Source: an uncultured Oscillospiraceae bacterium (GTDB lineage Bacteria > Bacillota_A > Clostridia > Oscillospirales > Oscillospiraceae). From it: 10,110 bases of DNA. Made by a program: the position numbers and the translations under genes. The DNA lies in NCBI GenBank assembly GCA_910579155.1, contig CAJTTS010000106.1:1-10110 (forward strand), given 5' to 3'. This document shows positions 5,445-10,110 of this stretch, one piece after another. Below the pieces are notes generated by a model. The model searched no databases. It was given only the letters and a program-made list of their open reading frames with translations, and was not told the DNA's origin. Numbering within the stretch: position 1 is the stretch's first letter; the number at the start of each line of letters is the position of its first letter.

Positions 5445-7380
5445 GGATCCGCGCGCCTCCTTCCACCGGCAGGAGGGTCAGCTCCGCCGCCAGTTCGCCG
5501 TTCAGGTACAGGTCCGCCGCGTAGCAGTCCGGCGGACTCTCCCCGCCAAACCCGCCGCCGCCCCCCAGGGAGAGGTGGTCGTTCCAGTCCCCCTTCAGGT
5601 GTCTGCTGTGCCAGAACTCCCCGGTGGAGCTGCTCCCCCCGCCCCAGCCCAGGCCGGGGGCTTGCAGCTCGGGCCGCGCCCCGTCCTCCTGGAGCGGCGC
5701 GGCGGACAGGCCCAGGTGGGTGTATTTCGCCTTGTCTGCCGGGCTGCCGGTGTAGTCCACCTCTATCAGGTCCGAGTATTCCAGCCTGAACTCCCCGTCC
5801 GGCCTGGGGGTATAGTCGTAGCTGGAGACGGGCCAGAACCCGTTGCTGCTCTGCACCCGGCTGTCCACGCTGCCATAGCTCTGCCGCCGGACGCGGACGG
5901 TGAAGTCCCCCGCCTGAGCCTCATACACCACGGCGGGCAGATGCTCGCAGCTCGTGGGCATACTGGTCCAGCCCTCGGCGTACACCGCCCGGAACTCCTC
6001 CAGAGGGACGATCACCCACCGGTCCCCCTCCTTTTCCGCCCGCAGGGGCTGGGTTGCCAGCCAAACATACTCCCGCTGGTTCTCGGGGGCGTCCGGCTTT
6101 GTGATGTGGAGCACCATCAGTCCCTCCCAGGCGTCCTCGCCCACCTGGGTCAGGTTGTAGACCCGGTAGCCCTCCCCATAGCCGTTCTCGGGGTATCCGG
6201 GCATCCCGTTGGCCTCCCGCGGCCACAGGCCCGTCCCCCGCTCCCGGTAGAGGGCCGCCAGCTCGTCCTGCTCCGCCAGCGGCGCGCACATGGCCCGGTA
6301 GAGGAGGTTTCCGCTCATCAGCGCCTTGCCGTAGGCGTCGAAGGCCCCGGCGCAAGTGGTGCAGCGCACCGTCCGGGCGGAGGCCATGGCATAGTCTATC
6401 CGGTCCAGATGGCCGGTTCCGTCCTCGGCCAGCCCCTCTGCCCGGGCTCCCGTCACCAAGGGCGCCGCCAGTACCAGCGCCACGCACACCGACGCCAGCG
6501 CCATCCCCGCCGGGTAGCGCTTGAACCGGGCGATGGCCTCAATGCGCCGCCGGACGTTCTCTCCCCCGTTGGCGGAGGAGGAGGTGCCGGGGGCTCGGGC
6601 GTATTTCTCATCCGCCATGGACAGCAGGATGCGGCCGTAGTCCCGGCGGTCCTCCCCCTCCAGCCGCTCCATCACCCGCTGGTCGCACAGGGATTCCAGG
6701 TCGTTCCCCGCCCAGTCGGCGCACAGCCAGATCAGTGGATTGCACCAGTGCAGGCACCGGAAGAAACAGATCACCCAGCCCCAGATCACATCATTGTGCT
6801 TGAGATGGAGCAGCTCATGGAGGATGACTTTTTCGTCCGTCTCTCCCCCGGCGGGCAGGGCCAGCACAGGCTTGAGCACCCCGCAGATGAACGCCGTGGG
6901 AAGGCCCTCTACTTCCACCGCCGGGCAGGTATCCAGGCCGTATGCCTCCCCTACGACCCCAACCTGCCGGCACCGGATGGGCCGTCCCTTTTTCAGGGCC
7001 AGGCGGAGGCGGACATAGGACACCACATACCGCGCCAGGAGCAGGACCGCCCCCGCCACGTAGACGAGATACAGGCAATCCGCCATCGTCTCAGGCGCGG
7101 CCAGGGACGGCAGGGGAACGGGGGCAATCACCTTGGTCAGAGTCCCGAAATCCCCGGTGAGGCGGGACTTCAGCGTCTCCACCAGCAGGGGCCAGTTGAA
7201 CAGGACATAGCGCCCCCCAAACCCCGCCGGGAGCAGCAGCACCAGCGCCAGCACGCCCCAAACAGCGAATTGCCAACGGGGGGACAGCTTGTCCCGGAAC
7301 ATGGCTTTGACCACCAGCAACAGCGCCGCCACACCGGAGGCGGTGAGGGTTTGCAGCAAAAGAGACCAGAAATCCGTCAT
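5437..7380 (-). CDS. M56 family (BlaR1-like) membrane metallopeptidase with an unrecognised extracellular sensor domain
   Basis: A 647-residue protein, start ATG 7380 with GGAGGT (complement of 7388-7393) 7 nt before it. Membrane segments lie at about 5-25, 36-53, 101-120 and 293-311. The cytoplasmic-face peptidase carries HELLH at residues 188-192 (nt 6805-6819), and ESLCDQRV (230-237) supplies the likely third zinc ligand E230; ALPAG and the PLIW segment are also typical of M56. In BlaR1/MecR1 the outer domain is a penicillin sensor and the peptidase triggers loss of BlaI. Here the outer part, about 315-647, shows no penicillin-binding serine motifs that I can find. It has a CTTC pair (340-343), other cysteines (365, 478, 619), a region rich in aromatic residues, and a glycine-rich stretch (579-613). 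The inducer is therefore unknown. It follows the BlaI gene by 3 nt and overlaps the downstream membrane-protein gene, forming one operon. Confidence 0.9.
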   Translation of the reverse strand: MTDFWSLLLQTLTASGVAALLLVVKAMFRDKLSPRWQFAVWGVLALVLLLPAGFGGRYVLFNWPLLVETLKSRLTGDFGTLTKVIAPVPLPSLAAPETMADCLYLVYVAGAVLLLARYVVSYVRLRLALKKGRPIRCRQVGVVGEAYGLDTCPAVEVEGLPTAFICGVLKPVLALPAGGETDEKVILHELLHLKHNDVIWGWVICFFRCLHWCNPLIWLCADWAGNDLESLCDQRVMERLEGEDRRDYGRILLSMADEKYARAPGTSSSANGGENVRRRIEAIARFKRYPAGMALASVCVALVLAAPLVTGARAEGLAEDGTGHLDRIDYAMASARTVRCTTCAGAFDAYGKALMSGNLLYRAMCAPLAEQDELAALYRERGTGLWPREANGMPGYPENGYGEGYRVYNLTQVGEDAWEGLMVLHITKPDAPENQREYVWLATQPLRAEKEGDRWVIVPLEEFRAVYAEGWTSMPTSCEHLPAVVYEAQAGDFTVRVRRQSYGSVDSRVQSSNGFWPVSSYDYTPRPDGEFRLEYSDLIEVDYTGSPADKAKYTHLGLSAAPLQEDGARPELQAPGLGWGGGSSSTGEFWHSRHLKGDWNDHLSLGGGGGFGGESPPDCYAADLYLNGELAAELTLLPVEGGARIHD

Positions 7381-7383
7381 AAT

Positions 7384-7749
7384 CTATACCTCCATCTCGT
7401 CTAACAGCCGGCGAAGTTCTCTGCGCTCCTCCTCCGAGATGGGCTTCTCCTTCAAAAACGCCGCCACCAGATTCCCCGTAGAGCCCCGGTACACCTGTTT
7501 CAAAAAGCTGTTCCGGGCCTGGGCCTGGCAGGCTTCCCGGCTGAGCGCCGCCCGGTACAGCCGGGGATAGCCCTCCTTTTTGATGTACACCAGCCCTTTG
7601 GCCTCCATCCGGGTCAGGTACGTGAACACCGTGTTCCGGTTCCACCCCGTCTCCTGGTAAAGCGCCTGGGTCACCTCGCCCAGCGCGGCCTCGCCCAGGT
7701 CCCACAGTACCCCCAGCACCAGCCATTCCCGGTCCGATAGTTTCACCAT
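7384..7749 (-). CDS. BlaI/MecI/CopY family transcriptional repressor
   Basis: A 121-residue protein of the usual family size. I choose the ATG at 7749 because a perfect AGGAGGT (complement of 7756-7762) lies 6 nt before it; the open frame back to 7845 crosses the promoter and is not coding. The winged helix runs from LSDREWLVLGVLWDLGEAALGEV (residues 4-26) through WNRNTVFTYLTRMEAKGLVYIKKEG (36-60) with the wing PRLYRAAL. The C-terminal part, SREACQAQARNSFLKQVYRGS and ISEEERRELRRLL, matches the BlaI dimerisation and cleavage region, where the M56 partner normally acts directly or indirectly. It should repress its own operon through the two TACA-N2-TGTA sites in the promoter. The M56 gene starts 3 nt after its stop. 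Confidence 0.93.
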   Translation of the reverse strand: MVKLSDREWLVLGVLWDLGEAALGEVTQALYQETGWNRNTVFTYLTRMEAKGLVYIKKEGYPRLYRAALSREACQAQARNSFLKQVYRGSTGNLVAAFLKEKPISEEERRELRRLLDEMEV

Positions 7750-7756
7750 AGCAAGA

Positions 7757-7799
7757 CCTCCTACAGTTGTAGTTTTCTTAATTCTACAACTGTAGGAGG
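7757..7799. promoter_or_regulatory. Double BlaI-type operator, 16-bp perfect inverted repeat
   Basis: CCTCCTACAGTTGTAG (7757-7772) and CTACAACTGTAGGAGG (7784-7799) are exact reverse complements, 11 nt apart. Each arm is itself a dyad of the form TACA-N2-TGTA, the pattern known for BlaI/MecI operators, so two repressor dimers could bind with centres 23 bp apart. One arm lies between the -35 and -10 boxes and touches the -10; the other lies just past the expected start of transcription and includes the ribosome binding site. Confidence 0.85.
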
Positions 7800-7809
7800 C
7801 TGTTGTCAA
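7781..7809 (-). promoter_or_regulatory. Sigma-A promoter of the BlaI-M56-membrane protein operon
   Basis: On the minus strand, TTGACA (complement of 7804-7809), 17 nt, then TAGAAT (complement of 7781-7786). This is a strong promoter that would start transcription near 7774 and is covered by the double operator. Confidence 0.83.
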
Positions 7810-7814
7810 GTCGT

Positions 7815-7915
7815 CGAAGCAAAATTCGTTCCGCTTCGTTTCCACCTGCGGTGAAAACTGCGCTCACTCCTTTGCTTCTCCTCTCCCCACAAAGCCAAAA
7901 GGCGGCTTTGCGGGG
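7815..7915. other. Gene-free stretch with two hairpins between the SLH gene end and the blaI-type promoter
   Basis: No gene is supported here. CGAAGC (7815-7820) pairs with GCTTCG (7833-7838). A stronger 12-position stem has CCCCACAAAGCC (7885-7896) facing GGCTTTGCGGGG (7904-7915), with one A/C mismatch and a 7-nt loop. The second lies just past the SLH-protein stop and could protect or end that transcript, but no T-run follows it on the minus strand. Confidence 0.5.
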
Positions 7916-7927
7916 GCCCCGGATCTG

Positions 7928-8887
7928 TTACCAGAACAATCCGCCTGAGTCCCGGCTGTCCAGCACGTCCAGCATGGCGGACAGCATCACCGCCGCCTCA
8001 GACCGGGTGAGCGGCTTGTACAGGTCTGTGCTGCTGCCCAGCACAGACACCGCCTCCATATTCACCACCGACTGATAGGCCCAGGCCGGGGCGGTCTCGG
8101 CGGAAAAGGTGGAGGTGGCAACGGACACGTTGCCGGTGGCCAGCAGGCGGTCAATGATAACGGCGGCCTCCGCCTGGGTGACGGCGCTGCCGGGGGCAAA
8201 GACCGTCTGTCCCACATCGTTTCGGCTGCCGTTCACCGTCCCCTGGACCAGCGCCGCGGACACGTAACCTTTAGCCCAAGCGGAGATATCGGCGTCGTCA
8301 TAAAAACCGGTAAGCGTCACATTGTCCAGCGGAGCTTTTCCTGCGACGGTCATGGCCATAGCCAAAAACTCCTCCCGGGTGAAGGACTCGTCGGGATCGA
8401 AGCAGTATAGCCCCCCGACCCGGCGACCGGTGTACACACCCGACTCCGCCAGGCGCAGGGCGGCGTAGTGGCTGGGATCACCCTCCAAATCGGAGTAGCT
8501 CACCGTTGTCTTTTGCTTTTCAATGACGATTTTCACCGTGGCGGGCTGGGAGGTGTTGCCCTTGGCGTCAATGGCCACGTAGGTGAAGCTGTCCTTGCCC
8601 TTCTTTCCCTCGTAGGGCGTGTAGGTGAAAGCGGCGGGGTCGGTCTCGTCCAGGCCTACCTGGCCGCGGGCGGGGCTGTCCACCACCTGAAAGGTCACCA
8701 AGTCGCCCTCCGGGTCTACGGCGGCGAAGCGGCTGAAAATCGCCACCCCCTTGTAGGTGTTCAGGGACAGGTCCTCGGCGATGGGAGCAGCGTTTTCCAC
8801 GTCGGCGGTGGAGGTGGTCAGCGCCAAAGCGGGCAGGGTCAGCGCACCCGCCAGACACAGGGATAATATCATGATTCGGATTTTCAA
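7928..8887 (-). CDS. Secreted surface protein with a cadherin/Ig-like domain and three SLH modules
   Basis: A 319-residue protein. The likely start is TTG at 8887: AAAGGAGG (complement 8896-8903) lies 8 nt before it, and it gives the positive signal-peptide start MKIRIMILSLCLAGALTLPALA, with cleavage after ALA near residue 22. The alternative ATG at 8872 is too far from the site. Residues ~32-123 form a bacterial cadherin/Ig-like domain (NAAPIAEDLSLNTYKG, AVDPEGDLVTFQVV, FTYTPYEGKKGKDSFTYVAIDAKGN). Three S-layer homology modules follow, about 131-185, 195-250 and 262-310, with the TRAE-type motif present as TREE, TQAE and TRSE. Three SLH modules normally bind secondary cell-wall polymer, so the protein should be held on the cell surface. 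The small size leaves no room for a catalytic domain; a structural or adhesive role is likely but not shown. It is transcribed divergently from the amidase region. Confidence 0.88.
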   Translation of the reverse strand: MKIRIMILSLCLAGALTLPALALTTSTADVENAAPIAEDLSLNTYKGVAIFSRFAAVDPEGDLVTFQVVDSPARGQVGLDETDPAAFTYTPYEGKKGKDSFTYVAIDAKGNTSQPATVKIVIEKQKTTVSYSDLEGDPSHYAALRLAESGVYTGRRVGGLYCFDPDESFTREEFLAMAMTVAGKAPLDNVTLTGFYDDADISAWAKGYVSAALVQGTVNGSRNDVGQTVFAPGSAVTQAEAAVIIDRLLATGNVSVATSTFSAETAPAWAYQSVVNMEAVSVLGSSTDLYKPLTRSEAAVMLSAMLDVLDSRDSGGLFW

Positions 8888-8907
8888 AGGGAAAGCCTCC
8901 TTTGTAT

Positions 8908-8928
8908 GAGTATGGGACTATCATACTC
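8908..8928. promoter_or_regulatory. Inverted repeat between the divergent SLH and amidase units
   Basis: GAGTATG (8908-8914) and CATACTC (8922-8928) are perfect reverse complements 7 nt apart. They lie centrally between the divergent ribosome binding sites (AAAGGAGG, minus strand; AAGGAG, plus strand). The position suits a shared operator, but I find no convincing -35/-10 pair for either direction. Confidence 0.45.
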
Positions 8929-8943
8929 CAAAGGAGAAAAATT

Positions 8944-9117
8944 ATGCGAGCCTTTCCAGATTTGCAAACCTGGGAGCAGCGGTTTTTGGACCGCTCCTCC
9001 GGGCTCTGTCAAATCCCGGCCTCGCGCATAGGATGGAACAGAGGAGGGTTCTCTTATGCCAATTATATATCTTTCCCCATCGACACAGGAAGCCAACATG
9101 TACGTCAACGGAGGTAG
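8944..9117 (+). CDS. Possible small leader protein, 57 residues, overlapping the amidase start
   Basis: ATG 8944 has AAGGAG (8931-8936) 7 nt before it, as good as any site in the window. The product begins MRAFPDLQTWEQRFLDRSSG, ends HVRQRR and resembles nothing I know. It has no signal peptide or membrane segment. Its last 62 nt overlap the start of the amidase gene in another frame, which is more than usual for coupled genes. The DNA also folds into a hairpin at 8973-9000. It may be a real small protein, a translated leader that controls the amidase, or an accidental frame in a leader RNA. Confidence 0.4.
   Translation: MRAFPDLQTWEQRFLDRSSGLCQIPASRIGWNRGGFSYANYISFPIDTGSQHVRQRR
8973..9047 (+). 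promoter_or_regulatory. Leader with two competing hairpins, one covering the amidase ribosome binding site
   Basis: Hairpin one: GGAG-C-AGCGGT (8973-8983) with ACCGCT-C-CTCC (8990-9000), loop TTTTGG. Hairpin two: CTCTGT (9004-9009) with ACAGAG (9038-9043), extended by CCTC (8996-8999) with GAGG (9044-9047) across a 4-nt bulge, which would hide the GAGGAGG ribosome binding site. Both need bases 8997-8999, so the full forms exclude each other. Whether they form is untested. Confidence 0.3.
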
Positions 9118-9796
9118 CGAGGAGGAGTGGATGAATCGTCTGGCCGACGCCATGATTCCTTATTTAAATGCTTCCGGAATTCAGTACATTAGAAACACAC
9201 CGGATATGACCGCCGCGTCTTCCATCCGGGCGTCCAACGCCGGTACTTATGATCTCCATCTGGCCCTGCACTCCAACGCCTCCGCCCCCAGCAATTACGG
9301 CAGAACCCGGGGCATTATTGTGTTCTACTACCCCGGCAGCGCCAACGGCAAGCGGGCAGCAGACATTATGGCCACCAACCTCAAGGCCATCTATCCCCTG
9401 CCCAACCGAGTGCGTGCGGAGGCCACCACCTCCATCGGAGAGGTGCGTCAGCCCCGGGCCCCGTCGGTGTTCATTGAGTTGGGCTACCATGACAACGAAG
9501 ACGACGCCACTTGGATCAAAGGCCACCTGGATGAGACCGCCCGGGCCATTGTGCTGGCCCTTACCGAGTATTTCGGCATCCCGTTCCTAACCCCCACCGG
9601 TTCCCGTCAAGGGATGGTGGATGTGGATTGGGGCTATCTAAACATCCGGGCACGGCCGTCCACCTCCGCGCCGGTCATTGCCAGGGCCTACGACGGAGCC
9701 CGGTTGACCATCCTAAATCAGTGGCAGGGCTGGTATTTGGTATCCTTTGACGGTGCTGAAGGTTATGCCAACAGTGATTTTATCACCTTGGTCTGA
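9056..9796 (+). CDS. N-acetylmuramoyl-L-alanine amidase-like protein (Amidase_3 fold) with C-terminal SH3 domain
   Basis: A 246-residue protein, ATG 9056 with GAGGAGG (9041-9047) 8 nt before it. Residues ~2-175 fit the Amidase_3 pattern: opening strand PIIYLSPST, helix with SEEEWMNRLADAM, YDLHLALHSNA (zinc His72), and VFIELGYHDN with the expected catalytic Glu141. The family normally cuts the bond between muramic acid and the stem peptide. The opening DPGHGG that gives the first zinc histidine is replaced by SPSTQEAN, with no His, which I recall from a Clostridia subgroup; activity may therefore differ. Residues ~187-246 (GYLNIRARPSTSAPVIARAYDGARLTIL, then WYLVSFDGAEGYANSDFI) are a bacterial SH3 domain that binds cell wall. 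There is no signal peptide, so export would need cell lysis or another route, or it acts inside during sporulation. It is followed by a terminator. Confidence 0.88.
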   Translation: MPIIYLSPSTQEANMYVNGGSEEEWMNRLADAMIPYLNASGIQYIRNTPDMTAASSIRASNAGTYDLHLALHSNASAPSNYGRTRGIIVFYYPGSANGKRAADIMATNLKAIYPLPNRVRAEATTSIGEVRQPRAPSVFIELGYHDNEDDATWIKGHLDETARAIVLALTEYFGIPFLTPTGSRQGMVDVDWGYLNIRARPSTSAPVIARAYDGARLTILNQWQGWYLVSFDGAEGYANSDFITLV

Positions 9797-9913
9797 CCCT
9801 TTACAGATTGTTCAAAGACAGTTCAAAGTCTATACACCACTTTACTGGGTGGTATGGTATGCTAATCCTGTCATAAACAGTGACAACTCCTCCCTCTCTT
9901 TCTTGAATCACTT

Positions 9914-9955
9914 GGTGGCTCACTGCTTCCCCTGCAGTGGGCCACCGCCTTTTCT
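9914..9955 (+). terminator. Rho-independent terminator downstream of the amidase
   Basis: GGTGGC-T-CACTGC (9914-9926) pairs with GCAGTG-G-GCCACC (9934-9946), including one T/G wobble, with loop TTCCCCT, followed by GCC and TTTT. It stands about 118 nt after the amidase stop. The stretch between holds only weak features: two TTCAAAG copies 11 nt apart (9811 and 9822) and a short ACCAC/GTGGT dyad (9836-9852). Confidence 0.75.
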
Positions 9956-10001
9956 ATCCGATAAAAAAATTGGATTCTTTTAAAAAACTTTAATTTACCT
10001 C

Positions 10002-10033
10002 TTGCATTTCTTTCGGTGATGTGGTAATATACT
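10002..10033 (+). promoter_or_regulatory. Promoter of the tRNA-Pro gene
   Basis: TTGCAT (10002-10007), 17 nt, then TAATAT (10025-10030) preceded by TGG, an extended -10. An overlapping TATACT (10028-10033) is a closer -10 match but has poor spacing. The tRNA begins about 27-30 nt later. Confidence 0.6.
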
Positions 10034-10059
10034 TGAGGTTCACAGATTGTAGAACATTT

Positions 10060-10110
10060 CCGGGTGTGGCGAAGTTTGGTATCGCGCTTGACTGGGGGTC
10101 AAGAGGCCGC
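10060..10110 (+). tRNA. tRNA-Pro (anticodon GGG), 3' part outside window
   Basis: The acceptor strand CCGGGTG (10060-10066), TG, D-stem GCGA/TCGC around AGTTTGGTA, and anticodon stem CTTGA/TCAAG (10087-10091 and 10099-10103) enclose the 7-nt loop CTGGGGG. The anticodon is GGG (10094-10096), which reads proline codons CCC and CCU. The T-arm and the 3' acceptor strand are cut off, so acceptor pairing cannot be checked. The next bases may hold more tRNA genes. Confidence 0.9.

Noticed and set aside
5437..6440. Penicillin-binding sensor domain in the M56 protein
   Set aside because: I looked for the SxxK, SxN and KTG motif set of BlaR1 in the outer domain and did not find it; GTSSS and GGSSST are low-complexity stretches.
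5407..7404. 665-residue open frame on the plus strand
   Set aside because: It mirrors the M56 gene, which has HELLH, membrane segments and ribosome binding sites. The plus-strand product is rich in Pro, Arg and Gln in a way typical of an antisense frame.
7750..7845. Upstream extension of the BlaI-type gene on the minus strand
   Set aside because: It would run through the promoter and operator. The ATG at 7749 with AGGAGGT gives the normal family N-terminus.
9747..9983. 78-residue plus-strand frame past the amidase
   Set aside because: It begins inside the amidase gene, crosses a terminator hairpin and has no ribosome binding site.

Overview
The window looks like a chromosomal stretch from a GC-rich, low-oxygen Clostridia-type Firmicute, probably an Oscillospiraceae relative (Flavonifractor/Lawsonibacter-like). 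This is inferred from strong AGGAGG-type ribosome binding sites, SLH-domain surface proteins, HAAS/PadR, ECF/anti-sigma and BlaI/M56 modules, and high GC with AT-rich promoters. Genus cannot be fixed from the sequence alone.

Layout. (1) 1-872: the 3' end of an ABC exporter half-transporter, followed by a hairpin terminator. (2) 932-2550: a three-gene operon behind a near-consensus sigma-A promoter, with two HAAS (DUF1700) membrane proteins in tandem and a PadR regulator whose start codon overlaps the end of the second one. (3) 2551-2894: a gene-free stretch holding a cluster of four related 29-bp repeats, two direct and two inverted. The middle pair is a perfect inverted repeat and the last unit forms a terminator-like hairpin. 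(4) 2895-4813: an ECF sigma factor overlapped by its membrane-anchored anti-sigma-like partner, ended by a strong hairpin shared with the convergent operon. (5) 7809 down to 4854, minus strand: a BlaI-type repressor, a 647-residue M56 (BlaR1-like) membrane metallopeptidase with an unrecognised extracellular domain, and a small multi-pass membrane protein, all closely packed. The promoter carries two TACA-N2-TGTA operators that flank and overlap the -10 element. (6) 8887 down to 7928, minus strand: a secreted protein with a cadherin/Ig-like domain and three SLH modules. (7) 8944-9796, plus strand: a possible 57-residue leader ORF and an Amidase_3-type cell-wall hydrolase with an SH3 domain; the amidase lacks the usual first zinc-binding histidine. 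(8) 9914-10110: a terminator, a promoter and the 5' part of tRNA-Pro(GGG).

Taken together, three different membrane-linked signalling modules (HAAS/PadR, ECF/anti-sigma, BlaI/M56) sit side by side between an exporter and two cell-envelope genes. An envelope-stress or antimicrobial-response role is a reasonable inference but is not shown by the sequence. The points most worth checking are the 29-bp repeat cluster, the unknown sensor domain of the M56 protein with its double operator, and a shared AT-rich motif at the HAAS and sigma-factor promoters.
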